From positions 1-64,000 of the forward strand of contig JAJYTD010000007.1 of NCBI GenBank assembly GCA_021793235.1: a stretch of 64,000 bases of DNA, in the 5' to 3' direction. The position numbers and the translations under genes were made by a program. The stretch's first letter is position 1. Each line of letters begins with the position of its first letter. Under the pieces are notes generated by a model. The model saw only the letters and a program-made list of their open reading frames with translations, did not search any database and was not told the DNA's origin. This document shows, piece by piece, positions 1 through 7,966 of the stretch. The stretch is from Actinomycetes bacterium. Its GTDB lineage: Bacteria; Actinomycetota; Actinomycetes; Streptosporangiales; Streptosporangiaceae.

Positions 1-57
1 GAACAGCCCACCAGGCATCCGCCCCACCCCCTTCCAGGCGCGTTCCACCTATCCCAC

Positions 58-417
58 TCAGCCCACACCCGCCAACGTGGTCACAACAGAAATCGCGACA
101 AGCATCAACGAGACCCCCATGATGGTCCAGACCGCCCCGCCGACACCGTCGGCCGCGACCTCGGACCGGCCGAGCTTGCCGACGGCCATCTTTCCGGCCG
201 AGTAGAGGATGCCGATGACCCCGATGATGACGATGACGCCCTGGCCGAAGTGAATGAGCCGTTCAATCGGATCCTCCTCCGGGCTCTGCGAATCGCCGAA
301 CCCGAAGTCAGGCACTTTCGGACTGGGGTCCCAGGTGACTTCCAGCGGAGCGAGAGCCGTCGCGAGGACCACGTCCGCGAGCGCCGGCAGAACTCCTGAG
401 CAGATGCTTCCGATCAC
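58..417 (-). CDS. Small two-TM membrane protein, VirB2/TrbC-like (copy 2)
   Basis: A 119-residue protein starting at GTG with a GGAAGGA ribosome site just upstream. An N-terminal extracytoplasmic-looking stretch rich in Pro/Asp is followed by two hydrophobic segments (about residues 58-75 and 93-115) separated by a short basic loop containing GKLGRS. This is the topology of VirB2/TrbC-type pilin-like subunits of type IV secretion systems. It is clearly paralogous to the next gene upstream (561-896): both carry a DPI..(I/V)I.(F/W)GQGV stretch, a G(R/K)(L/F)GRS loop and an AADGVGG motif. It is the last visible gene of a leftward operon. The family call rests on topology and context; a generic small membrane protein is the alternative. 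Confidence 0.6.
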   Translation of the reverse strand: MIGSICSGVLPALADVVLATALAPLEVTWDPSPKVPDFGFGDSQSPEEDPIERLIHFGQGVIVIIGVIGILYSAGKMAVGKLGRSEVAADGVGGAVWTIMGVSLMLVAISVVTTLAGVG

Positions 418-560
418 GGTTCCTTCCAGTGCTGATCCGGTTCCTGGCCGACCACCTCGCTCCGCCGCCGAGTTCCTTGGTCGTGACGTCGGCTCACATC
501 AGCGAATCCCGGTTGCGGAGCCGACCAGACCACCCGGATCTTTGCCGCAGCGAGGATTCT

Positions 561-896
561 CTAGCTTCCCGCCACATTGGCGACCGCCTGGATAACCGGG
601 ATTGCGACCAGCATCAGGGAGATGCCCATCACCGTCCAGACCAGGCCGCCGACACCGTCAGCGGCGAGGTCGGACCGGCCGAACTTGCCGATGGCCATCT
701 TGCCCGCGGCGAACAGGATGCCGATGATGCCAATGACAATAATGACACCCTGACCCCAGTTGATCACGTTCTGTATGGGATCGTGGTCCGCGCCGAAATC
801 AGGCAGAGAAGGCCCGTTATCCCAGTCGAAGTCGTTGATGGGAAGCATCGCCAGCTGCCCGACAAGATCACTCGCGAGGTACAGCACCCCGTCCAT
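561..896 (-). CDS. Small two-TM membrane protein, VirB2/TrbC-like (copy 1)
   Basis: A 111-residue protein with an ATG start preceded by a strong GAGGAGG site. It begins 5 nt after the stop of the upstream gene, so the two are co-transcribed and perhaps translationally coupled. Two hydrophobic segments (about residues 50-68 and 84-106) flank a cytoplasmic loop with GKFGRSDLAADG. It resembles its downstream neighbour (58-417) along the whole hydrophobic half, which shows a tandem duplication. In type IV secretion loci such a protein would be the major pilin-like or channel-lining subunit. That role is inferred from size, topology and the neighbouring conjugation-type genes. Confidence 0.6.
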   Translation of the reverse strand: MDGVLYLASDLVGQLAMLPINDFDWDNGPSLPDFGADHDPIQNVINWGQGVIIVIGIIGILFAAGKMAIGKFGRSDLAADGVGGLVWTVMGISLMLVAIPVIQAVANVAGS

Positions 897-901
897 AGAA
901 T

Positions 902-1453
902 CTAGACCTCCTCACCCTGGTGCACCAGGGCTCCGCTCGCCGCGCTATAGCACGCGTTCCTGATCTCGCTCAAAGCCTGCTGCGCTTTCTTCGGCAACCG
1001 CACCTGGCCCGCATCGGCCACGTCGACATAGCGCAGGCCCGCGACAAAGGGGAACCGGATGAGACGGCCCACCCTCCCCTCGACCAGGCGCAACCGGGCC
1101 GTGGACTCCGGAGGCTCGGGGCCGGAGCCGTCCGCCACGACCACCAACACCGCGGCCCTCATGCCGTTGGCCTCGACGACGTTCATGACCTCAGCCGCCC
1201 GTGCCGTGGCCGCGGCACTATCCCTCGTAGCAAGGACCAACGGGCGGCCGAAGGTGGCGATCTCGCTGCGGTCCGCCGAGTAGGCGCCGAGGTCCCACGG
1301 GGTATTCAGCAGCACCCGCAGCGTGGTGGCGCCGGCTCCACCATGGCATCCCAGGAGCACCATCTCCTTGGCCCAGTCCGGCAGTGCCGCCGCTATGCGG
1401 TCATGCTCAGCGGTACCGTGGTCAGCCTGTCGGCGCCCCATGGATCCCACCAC
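902..1453 (-). CDS. DUF6668-like P-loop-related protein with degenerate Walker A
   Basis: 183 residues. After about 30 residues there is a ParA/MinD-like strand-loop (VLLGCHGGAGATTL) in which the Walker-A lysine is replaced by Ala. The protein continues with alternating beta strands and helices (PLVLATRDSA, AAVLVVVADGSG, VGRLIRFPF). Similar small proteins, which I recall as DUF6668, sit in actinobacterial conjugation-like clusters. Without the lysine it probably binds nucleotide poorly and may act as a structural partner of the secretion ATPases. First gene of the leftward operon. GTG at 1453 or ATG at 1441 could be the start; neither has a decisive ribosome site. Confidence 0.6.
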   Translation of the reverse strand: MVGSMGRRQADHGTAEHDRIAAALPDWAKEMVLLGCHGGAGATTLRVLLNTPWDLGAYSADRSEIATFGRPLVLATRDSAAATARAAEVMNVVEANGMRAAVLVVVADGSGPEPPESTARLRLVEGRVGRLIRFPFVAGLRYVDVADAGQVRLPKKAQQALSEIRNACYSAASGALVHQGEEV

Positions 1454-2040
1454 CTGTATTCCCGATTTCAGGTCCCCGAACGGAGCCCGTGGTTTCTACC
1501 GATGGCCCTGCCTGTACTGCGTGAACACCGCTCCCGCGCCCCAGCGAACGGGAAGCGAATTCCTGGTATCCATGCATTCTCCGGCACTTTCCACGAGAGT
1601 CGTCGTGTATACATGAATGCTAGCGACACTGTGTGGCAGAAGCCGAGTCAACAGGCTATACCTACCGCGTAGACCCGACAACCGCAAGTACCTTCAACCG
1701 CAATCGACTACTATACGTGACTGGAAGTCGGCGCGAATTCCAGAAACGCGAGCAGACACTCAAACAGTTCATGGTTCCCGAGAATGACCGGCCGAGCTCT
1801 TTCTGTCATATCCCGTGCTCAGGGGGGCCATTCAGAGGGCTTCCGCCGACTAGAAGCCTAGGTAGTCCGAGCGAGAACCCACCCCTAGCGTCGCAGAATT
1901 GTTATAAAAAATCGCCCTGAGTAGTCGAACCCATTATCGCGCGGGTATTGCGCGAATGGAGCCAATTCGAGTAGGTATGAGTGTCCCTTGTACGCAATCC
2001 CTGGTAGCGGGTATCCCATGGTCCGACCAGTAGGTCTGTC
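1454..2040. promoter_or_regulatory. Divergent intergenic region of the secretion-like locus
   Basis: About 590 bases with no convincing gene; open frames here lack the strong third-position G/C bias of the neighbours and the base composition is less GC-rich. It separates the leftward and rightward operons and must hold both promoters. An inverted repeat with TCGCGC/GCGCGA arms and flanking CATT/AATG lies at 1932-1958. A possible rightward promoter is TTGTAC, 18 bases, then TATCCC (about 1989-2018). These are visual matches only. Confidence 0.4.
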
Positions 2041-2649
2041 ATGAACGGCTTCACCGGCGGTTCCCGGGAGAAGAGTATCGTGATCGGGATCTTCGTGGTC
2101 CTGGTCATCGCCCTCGTTCTGCTGTTCCGCCAGCTCACCTCAGGATCGGGGGCGGCCGGGTCTGCGGAGGCCCCCACCAACTCCTCCGATACGGCGGAAC
2201 AAGAGGGCGAGGATGTCGGTGACGTGCTCGCCCTGCTCCCACACTCGGAGGAGGAGCTCCAGCGCGGCGCGAAGGTGGCACGGGACTTCACCCAGGCCTA
2301 TACCGAGTCCCGCCCGGACGAGAATGAGGATGACCGCCTCGACCGGCTCACCCCCCTGGCCGCCGATGACTTCCTCGGTGCCCTGGAGGTACAGGTCCGG
2401 TCTTCGCCCACCAGCGGTACACCCTCCGGTCCTTTGCCGCAGACCACCTCGGCGGCCACGGTCGTCGGTATCCGCACCATCGGAGACTCGTCGGCCGTCT
2501 TCCTCGTGGATGCCGAAACCGCCACCGACTCCCAGGGCGACATCGAGAACCAGACTCTGTCCTTTGCGGTGACGGTGGTACCGGAGGACGGAGACTGGGC
2601 CGTATTCGCCTTCCAAGACGCCTCCGTGGGAGACGGAGATGGCTCATGA
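2041..2649 (+). CDS. Bitopic membrane protein, TcpC/VirB8-like (copy 1)
   Basis: 202 residues: a short basic N terminus, one transmembrane helix (about residues 14-31), a Ser/Thr/Glu-rich linker, then an extracytoplasmic alpha/beta domain from about residue 70 with a helix (ARDFTQAYTES) and strands near the end (QTLSFAVTVV, WAVFAF). This is the layout of VirB8/TcpC NTF2-fold proteins that scaffold conjugation channels. Its stop overlaps the start of the downstream wall hydrolase by four bases (ATGA), so they are translationally coupled. A second protein with the same plan lies at 4702-5280. Assignment is by topology and context. Confidence 0.6.
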   Translation: MNGFTGGSREKSIVIGIFVVLVIALVLLFRQLTSGSGAAGSAEAPTNSSDTAEQEGEDVGDVLALLPHSEEELQRGAKVARDFTQAYTESRPDENEDDRLDRLTPLAADDFLGALEVQVRSSPTSGTPSGPLPQTTSAATVVGIRTIGDSSAVFLVDAETATDSQGDIENQTLSFAVTVVPEDGDWAVFAFQDASVGDGDGS

Positions 2650-4133
2650 GCTCTCCACCCTCCACCCACGCCGCGATCGACATGCGCCACTGGACGCGCC
2701 GGATCGCCCGTGTTCTTCACCGCCGACGCGGACGCGACGACCGCGGTTCGGCGGCGCCGCGCGTAGCCGGCGGCGCCTCAGCACTGCTGGTCATGGGCAC
2801 CGTCGGCTACATCGCTACGGCCGACTGCGGCCAGGAGAGCCCGTTCGGCGGCTCCACGAACACGAGCACGGTCAGCACCGTAGGAAACTCGTCGGGCATT
2901 ACCCCCACGCTCTCCGCCGACAACGTCGCGACGATCGACACACACGGGGAATCAGCGAACGCGACGACAACGGTAGTGATGGACATCCCGGAGGACGTCA
3001 TGGCAGCCCACCAAGCGGCCGCTCGTGCCTACGACATCCCCTGGGAGATCCTCGCCGCTGTCGCGGCGAAGGAGACCCACAATGGCGCCTACCTGGTCGA
3101 TGGCCAGGGAAGGCCCTCCGGGGTGGAACGGGGTACCCGCAACTTCGCCGGGGCGGCCGGAATCATGCAGTTCGGCGTCCGCGATCCCGTGAGCGGGAAC
3201 ATAGGCGCCGCCTCGAACGCCTGGGGCGGGATGCCGACGGAGAAGGTCTCCGAACGTGAACGGCACTACGAAGTCGGCGAGGTCCCCCGCAGCATGCCGG
3301 GGTGGACCTACTTCGGCATCGACGGCAACAACGACGGGGTCGTCGACGTCTGGGACCCGTGGGACAACATCACCTCCGCAGCGTTCAAGCTGGCCTACTT
3401 CCGCGACCTTGCTGAGCGCGGGGGAACCTCCTGCCAGAACGCAGGGCTGACCGACCCCCTCGACTGCGCGCTCTACCGGCACAACGCGGCAAAATGGTAC
3501 GTCTTGCAGATCAGGGATGTCGCCTCGCTCTACGAGGACTCCGACGAATACAGCACCATCCCCGCACTCAATATCGCACCGGCGTCCTTTACCGACGCGA
3601 ACAACACCAATAACGCTGACAACCCCAACTGCACGGACATGCAGAACACCTCTTTCCTCGCTTCGTGGGGGGCCTCCGGCGGAGTCAGCGACAAGCACAG
3701 GGCCGCACTCGAGTTCGCGAGCGAGCAGCTTGGTGAACCCTACAGCTGGGGCGGCACAGGACCCGACGCCTGGGACTGCTCCGGACTCACCCAGGCCGCC
3801 TACCGTGCGGCAGGGGTATCGATCCCCCGGGTGACCACGCAACAATGGAATACGAACGACCCCGGATACGGGGACACGAGAGCCCAGCGAATCTTAGAGG
3901 GCGAGCTGGACATGAGCGTTCTACAACCCGGTGACCTCCTCTTCTTCCATACGATCCAAAGCCATGCGAGTCCCTCACACGTCGGCCTCTACGCCGGCAA
4001 CGGGGAACTCCTCCACGCCGGCGACCCGGTCAAGCAGGTCCCCCTCGACACCGACTACTGGCGGCCCAAATTCGTCGGCGCCGTCCGGATCCTCCCACCG
4101 GACTCAGACGGCGGCGGGGTAACCGAAGTATGA
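2646..4133 (+). CDS. Bifunctional wall hydrolase: lytic transglycosylase-like plus NlpC/P60
   Basis: 495 residues. A cytoplasmic Arg-rich N terminus (RRRGRDDRG) precedes one membrane helix (about residues 42-60). A lysozyme/SLT-like domain follows (about 115-330), with the likely catalytic Glu in AAVAAKETHNG and AGIMQFG. The C-terminal NlpC/P60 endopeptidase (about 350-490) shows Cys in WDCSGL and His in SHVGLYAG. This two-domain design is that of CwlT (Tn916 Orf14) and TcpG, which open the peptidoglycan for conjugation channels. It overlaps the upstream TcpC-like gene by four bases. The Arg-rich tail is shared with the DD-carboxypeptidase at 5297-5962. Confidence 0.85.
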   Translation: MSSPPSTHAAIDMRHWTRRIARVLHRRRGRDDRGSAAPRVAGGASALLVMGTVGYIATADCGQESPFGGSTNTSTVSTVGNSSGITPTLSADNVATIDTHGESANATTTVVMDIPEDVMAAHQAAARAYDIPWEILAAVAAKETHNGAYLVDGQGRPSGVERGTRNFAGAAGIMQFGVRDPVSGNIGAASNAWGGMPTEKVSERERHYEVGEVPRSMPGWTYFGIDGNNDGVVDVWDPWDNITSAAFKLAYFRDLAERGGTSCQNAGLTDPLDCALYRHNAAKWYVLQIRDVASLYEDSDEYSTIPALNIAPASFTDANNTNNADNPNCTDMQNTSFLASWGASGGVSDKHRAALEFASEQLGEPYSWGGTGPDAWDCSGLTQAAYRAAGVSIPRVTTQQWNTNDPGYGDTRAQRILEGELDMSVLQPGDLLFFHTIQSHASPSHVGLYAGNGELLHAGDPVKQVPLDTDYWRPKFVGAVRILPPDSDGGGVTEV

Positions 4134-4182
4134 AGCATCACTTCCGTACTCACGTCCCGCAATAGAAAGGACATCCATCGCC

Positions 4183-4587
4183 ATGGCAGCTCCTCTTGTT
4201 CCTATTCTTATCGGCGGCGCGAAAGTCGTCGGCGGTTTCCTCCTCCGCAACGTCGCTAAGAAAGGCCTCCGGTGGGCCGGTAAAAAGGGCGCACAGTGGC
4301 TCGCCAAACGGGGCGGCTGGAAGGGCCTCCTCAAGGGCATCGGTAAGGGAGCAGGCAAGTTCCTGCTGGGAGCGGGCGCCATGGCCCTCAAACTGGGCGG
4401 CAAGCTCGCGCTCTCCACCGCTATCTCTGGTATCGGCGCCATCGGTGCCGCCGCAGCCAGCAGCAACCCCTTCGGCCTGCTCTCCGCACTGGCCACGACC
4501 TTCGAAGGCAGCGCTTCGGGGCAGGGGTACGGCATGGATGTCAGCCTCAAAAAAGCGAAAAAGGGCCAATTCGCCCTGGCCGCCTAG
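4183..4587 (+). CDS. Small Gly/Ala/Lys-rich highly cationic protein of unknown function
   Basis: 134 residues with roughly 19 Lys/Arg against about two acidic residues. The first 75 residues alternate hydrophobic and Gly-Lys stretches (KGLRWAGKKG, KGLLKGIGKGAGKFLLG), which would form amphipathic or membrane-inserting helices. A more hydrophobic Ala/Gly segment (about 75-100) and a KKAKKGQ tail follow. No known domain was recognised. The ribosome site GAAAGGA lies about 11 bases before the ATG, which is long. It lies between the two membrane-protein/hydrolase pairs of a secretion-like operon. It could be a membrane-associated secretion subunit, a secreted toxin-like peptide or a DNA-binding protein; the sequence does not decide. 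Confidence 0.6.
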   Translation: MAAPLVPILIGGAKVVGGFLLRNVAKKGLRWAGKKGAQWLAKRGGWKGLLKGIGKGAGKFLLGAGAMALKLGGKLALSTAISGIGAIGAAAASSNPFGLLSALATTFEGSASGQGYGMDVSLKKAKKGQFALAA

Positions 4588-4701
4588 CTCTCCCGCGACC
4601 CCCAGAGCGCTTCGCCTACATCCGATACGACATGCGGATTCCCTTCCCGCGGCCGCTGACCCGGCGGCCGCGGGCCGCCCCCGAGAATCGACGCCCCGGA
4701 C

Positions 4702-5280
4702 ATGAGAGACTCACCTTTTCCCCAGCGCAGCACCATCATTTTGGTGCTGATCTTCGCGATCCTCGTGGGAGCTCTGTTCATGCTGGGCAGGCTGCTCTGG
4801 GACAGTCCGGGGGACAACCTCGCGGAGCAGCTCCACGAGCAGTCCAGTTACCCGCCGATGGCCGAAGCGCTGCCCATGGACACCGAGTCCTATGAGCAAG
4901 CCGCGGCCCTCGCCCTGCGCCACGCCGAGAGCTACGGCACCTTCACCCCCGGGCTCTCCGAAGCCGAGTACCGTGAGAACATCCGCTCCGCCGCCCGACT
5001 GGCCGACGTCCCCGAAGGGGTCGCCCTTGTTCCGGCCGAGGAGGCTTATCAACTGCTGTCGGAGCAGCGACTGACCACCCGCGGCACGGCGCAGGTCACC
5101 GGGATCGACTACCTCGGCGCCACCTCGATCGAACTGAGAGTGGAGATCACCGCGGTCGCGGAGGAGGACGGGGCCGTCCCGCTCGATCTCGGCAGCCACG
5201 CGCTGCTGATGGCCCAGGAGGACGATGAATGGGTGGTGGCCGGCACCGGGTGGGAAAGCGATACCACGGTCGGCCACTGA
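4702..5280 (+). CDS. Bitopic membrane protein, TcpC/VirB8-like (copy 2)
   Basis: 192 residues: a short cytoplasmic N terminus, one transmembrane helix (about residues 11-31), then an extracytoplasmic domain with a helix at the start (YEQAAALALRHAESY) and late strands (SIELRVEITAV, WVVAGTGWES). Its plan matches the protein at 2041-2649: one membrane anchor and an NTF2-like periplasmic domain as in VirB8/TcpC. The ribosome site is weak. It sits 16 bases before the DD-carboxypeptidase gene, repeating the order scaffold then wall hydrolase seen earlier in this operon. The fold is inferred, not recognised from a clear motif. Confidence 0.55.
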   Translation: MRDSPFPQRSTIILVLIFAILVGALFMLGRLLWDSPGDNLAEQLHEQSSYPPMAEALPMDTESYEQAAALALRHAESYGTFTPGLSEAEYRENIRSAARLADVPEGVALVPAEEAYQLLSEQRLTTRGTAQVTGIDYLGATSIELRVEITAVAEEDGAVPLDLGSHALLMAQEDDEWVVAGTGWESDTTVGH

Positions 5281-5296
5281 CCACGGAGGCGGTGCG

Positions 5297-5962
5297 ATGA
5301 TGCGCTTTCTTCGCCGGCTGCGCCCCCGTCGCCGTGGTGACGACCGCGGCGACGGCAAGGCCGATTTCTCGACGGCAGGCATCACCTTGTCCGTAGGTGG
5401 AATCCTGAGCGCTGTGGTCATCAACGCGACCACGGGCACAGGGCCATTGACCGAGCAGACCGGTGGGGTCCAGAACAGCAGCTACGGCGGCGGTGCCGCG
5501 GTGTACGGAGAATGCGACCAGGCGGACGCGTCTCGGGCCGATGGCTTCGAGAACGGCCAGATCCCCACCGATGTCCTGTGCGAACTGCACCAGCCGGGCC
5601 ACTACCTGCGCGCGGACGCGGCCGTGGACTTCCTGTTGCTGAATGAGGCCTATCAGGAGGATCTGGGCAAGGAGATCTGCGTCACCGACGCCTACCGCCC
5701 TCTAGCCGACCAGCAGCGGCTGTGGGAGGCCTACCAGAACGGGACGGGCAATCTGGCGGCACGGCCAGGAACGAGCAACCACGGCCTGGGGCTCGCGGTC
5801 GACCTGTGCGGCGGGATCAACAACTTCGGCACATCGGAGCACGAGTGGATGCGGGAGAACAGCCAGCGGTTCGGCTGGATCCACCCCCACTGGGCTCAGC
5901 AGGGCCAGCCGGGCGAGGAGGCCTGGCACTGGGAGTACAAGGGCTCGGTCACGGAGGCCTGA
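5297..5962 (+). CDS. Membrane-anchored D-Ala-D-Ala carboxypeptidase, VanY/M15 family
   Basis: 221 residues from the ATG at 5297, chosen because GGAGG lies just before it. A basic tail (RPRRRGDDRG) and one hydrophobic anchor (about residues 29-50) lead to an M15 peptidase domain. Zinc ligands are visible as His and Asp in SNHGLGLAVD and His in AWHWEY, and DAYRPLADQ is the family's Arg-containing substrate loop. M15B enzymes trim D-Ala from the peptidoglycan stem. Here it follows a TcpC-like gene in a secretion-like operon, so local wall remodelling for channel assembly is more likely than glycopeptide resistance. No van genes are seen. Confidence 0.85.
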   Translation: MMRFLRRLRPRRRGDDRGDGKADFSTAGITLSVGGILSAVVINATTGTGPLTEQTGGVQNSSYGGGAAVYGECDQADASRADGFENGQIPTDVLCELHQPGHYLRADAAVDFLLLNEAYQEDLGKEICVTDAYRPLADQQRLWEAYQNGTGNLAARPGTSNHGLGLAVDLCGGINNFGTSEHEWMRENSQRFGWIHPHWAQQGQPGEEAWHWEYKGSVTEA

Positions 5963-6065
5963 CCTGAGCCCGCGGCGCCATGGCATCAAGGAACGCGAGG
6001 CGGGAAGGGAGGGGGTAGGGCATACCGCCATTGGGCACCGTAGACACCAGGACCCTGGGGGCACC

Positions 6066-6734
6066 ATGACATACGGGGACGGGCTCTCTCATACCGGAAG
6101 CGACATCGGGCGGCGGGCCGCACAGCGCAGAAGAGAGCTTGGGCTTACCCGCGCGGAGGTCGCCGAGCTGGCCGAGATGGACCCTGGATACGTGGCCTAC
6201 CTGGAGGAGCATCCGTCGCAGATGACCCGGCAGGCCCTGGACCGCCTCGCCCGTGCGCTGCACACCACCCCGGAGCACCTGTTGGGCGCCGACACCGACC
6301 TACCCCCGGGCAGCGCCGCCACGGCCATCCCCACCCCGGAGCTGTACGTGCTGGACCCGCAGGAGTGCATGAGGCTCATCGCACCGGGCGGTGTCGGGCG
6401 CATCGCCTTCATGGCCGAAGGCGAGACGACCCCGACCGTCCTTCCCGTCAACTATGTGGTCGCCGACCGCACCATTGTCTTCCGGACGGCCGACCAAGGG
6501 GTGATCGCCGACCACGTGCCCGGCGAGGTCGGGTTCGAGGTCGACCAGCTCGACATCACCATGAGCCAGGGGTGGAGCGTGCTGGTCGCCGGAAGCGCCT
6601 CCCTGGTGAGCGACGCGGACGAACTCGCCGATATCCAGGCCACCACCCCCGTTCGCCCATGGGCGAACGGCGAACGCAATGCCTATGTCCGGATCACGCC
6701 GACCTCGATCAGTGGGCGCCGCATCCGCGGCTGA
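6066..6734 (+). CDS. HTH regulator fused to a flavin-binding split-barrel (pyridoxamine oxidase-like) domain
   Basis: 222 residues. An XRE/Cro-type helix-turn-helix (about residues 13-75, RRELGLTRAEVAELAEMDPGYVA) is followed by a pyridoxamine-5'-phosphate-oxidase-like FMN split barrel (about 95-220, GRIAFMAEG...VLPVNYVVADRTIVFRT...GEVGFEVD). Such fusions are common in Streptomyces relatives and are thought to sense a flavin or redox ligand; targets are usually unknown. It has its own start after a 100-base gap and is not obviously part of the preceding secretion-like operon. Confidence 0.85.
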   Translation: MTYGDGLSHTGSDIGRRAAQRRRELGLTRAEVAELAEMDPGYVAYLEEHPSQMTRQALDRLARALHTTPEHLLGADTDLPPGSAATAIPTPELYVLDPQECMRLIAPGGVGRIAFMAEGETTPTVLPVNYVVADRTIVFRTADQGVIADHVPGEVGFEVDQLDITMSQGWSVLVAGSASLVSDADELADIQATTPVRPWANGERNAYVRITPTSISGRRIRG

Positions 6735-7056
6735 CCCCGCACCAGAGCCCCGGTAGCCGCTTTGCGTGAGCCGACCGGTGCAACAGGTCCGCGCTGGTAC
6801 CGACCGGGTCGTGGGCTACTTTCCGACCGCCGGGAAAGCCCTGAGCAGACCAGGAAAAGAGGCGCTGAAACACGTGGTGATGGGATATTTCCCCAAGATC
6901 GGTGCGATTCAGGGCAGGCGGAAGATCCACTTCATGATCGAATTCTATTTTCTTCGATCATTCACCGGTTGGGGATGTGATGTAGGTCTTATAGTCGGTC
7001 GTGGAGGAGCGCAACGCTTCGCACCAGAAGGCCCCCTTCCCTGATGGGAGACCCCC
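6735..7056. other. Intergenic, no gene recognised
   Basis: About 320 bases between the HTH regulator and the DUF574 methyltransferase. A locally A/T-rich patch at about 6930-6965 probably contains the promoter of the methyltransferase. Open frames across it lack actinobacterial codon bias and a credible start. I see nothing else in it. Confidence 0.4.
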
Positions 7057-7923
7057 GTGACAGACGAAGCACTCGACCCCACCGCGCAGGCCGCTCCGCG
7101 GTTTCCGCCGGATCTCGACATGAGCAGGCCCACTGTGGCGCGTACCTATGATGCGCTGCTCGGCGGCAAGGACAATTTCGAGGTCGACCGCCAGGCAGCG
7201 GTCGAGGTGGAGAAACTCAACCCCGGCACTATGCAACTGGTCCAGGACAACCGCGCGTTCCTGGTCCGCGGTGTCGACCACGTGACCGCATCTGGGGTCC
7301 GCCAGTTCATCGACCTGGGTTCCGGGCTGCCGGCCGCTGACAACACCCACCAGGTCGCGCAGCGCTCCGCACCAGGGGCGTCCGTGGTCTACGTGGACAT
7401 CGACCCGATCGTGCTGGCCCATGGGCGAGCGATCCTCGCCGACTCCCCCAACACAACGGTCACCACAGCCGACCTCCGCGACGTCGACCGCGTGCTGGAG
7501 TCGCCCGACACTCAGCGGCTGATCGACTTCGCCCAGCCGGTGTGCGTCATGTTCGTCAGCCTGCTGCACTGCATCCCGGACGAAGACGACCCGTTCGGGC
7601 TCGTCGACCGCTACTTCGAGCGGCTCGCTCCCGGATCGGCCGTGATCTTCTCCCATCTGGCCTCTGACGACCAGACGGCCGCCCAGCAGCTGACCGAACG
7701 CATCCACAGCCTGGGAATGGAGTGGGGCAGGGTGCGCTTCCCCGAGGAGATCGCGCACGCGTTCGATTCGTTGGAGATCGTCTCCCCCAGTACCGACGGC
7801 TCCGCGCCACCGGCACTCGTGGACTGCGCGACCTGGCGCAACGGAAGCACGGTTCCCGAAAAGCGCCCGGCCGACCCCGACAAGAAGATCTGGGAGCACG
7901 CGGCGGTCGGCTTCAAACGCTGA
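7057..7923 (+). CDS. SAM-dependent methyltransferase, DUF574 family
   Basis: 288 residues; GTG start with GGGAGA upstream. The family signature is clear: an N-terminal PDLDMSRPTVARTYDALLGGKDNFEVDR stretch (residues about 11-38), motif I as IDLGSGLPAADNTH, then VVYVDIDPIVLAHGRAI and a motif-IV-like VCVMFVSLLHCIPD. PF04672 (DUF574) proteins are abundant in actinomycetes. Their fold is a class I methyltransferase, but substrates are unknown. The gene stands alone with its own promoter region. Confidence 0.9.
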   Translation: MTDEALDPTAQAAPRFPPDLDMSRPTVARTYDALLGGKDNFEVDRQAAVEVEKLNPGTMQLVQDNRAFLVRGVDHVTASGVRQFIDLGSGLPAADNTHQVAQRSAPGASVVYVDIDPIVLAHGRAILADSPNTTVTTADLRDVDRVLESPDTQRLIDFAQPVCVMFVSLLHCIPDEDDPFGLVDRYFERLAPGSAVIFSHLASDDQTAAQQLTERIHSLGMEWGRVRFPEEIAHAFDSLEIVSPSTDGSAPPALVDCATWRNGSTVPEKRPADPDKKIWEHAAVGFKR

Positions 7924-7966
7924 CCAGAGATCCGGGGGAGCCGTGGACGACGGCCGCGTAGGACTG

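Noticed and set aside
2646-5962. Phage lysis cassette (endolysin plus carboxypeptidase)
   Set aside because: Both hydrolases have membrane anchors and TcpC-like partners, and no holin, terminase or structural phage genes are present.
5297-5962. Glycopeptide-resistance vanY
   Set aside because: No vanR/S/H/A/X genes are nearby and the operon is secretion-like; only the M15 fold is shared.
6766-7044. Small gene upstream of the DUF574 methyltransferase
   Set aside because: Crosses the A/T-rich promoter patch, has no ribosome site and an ordinary composition for non-coding sequence.
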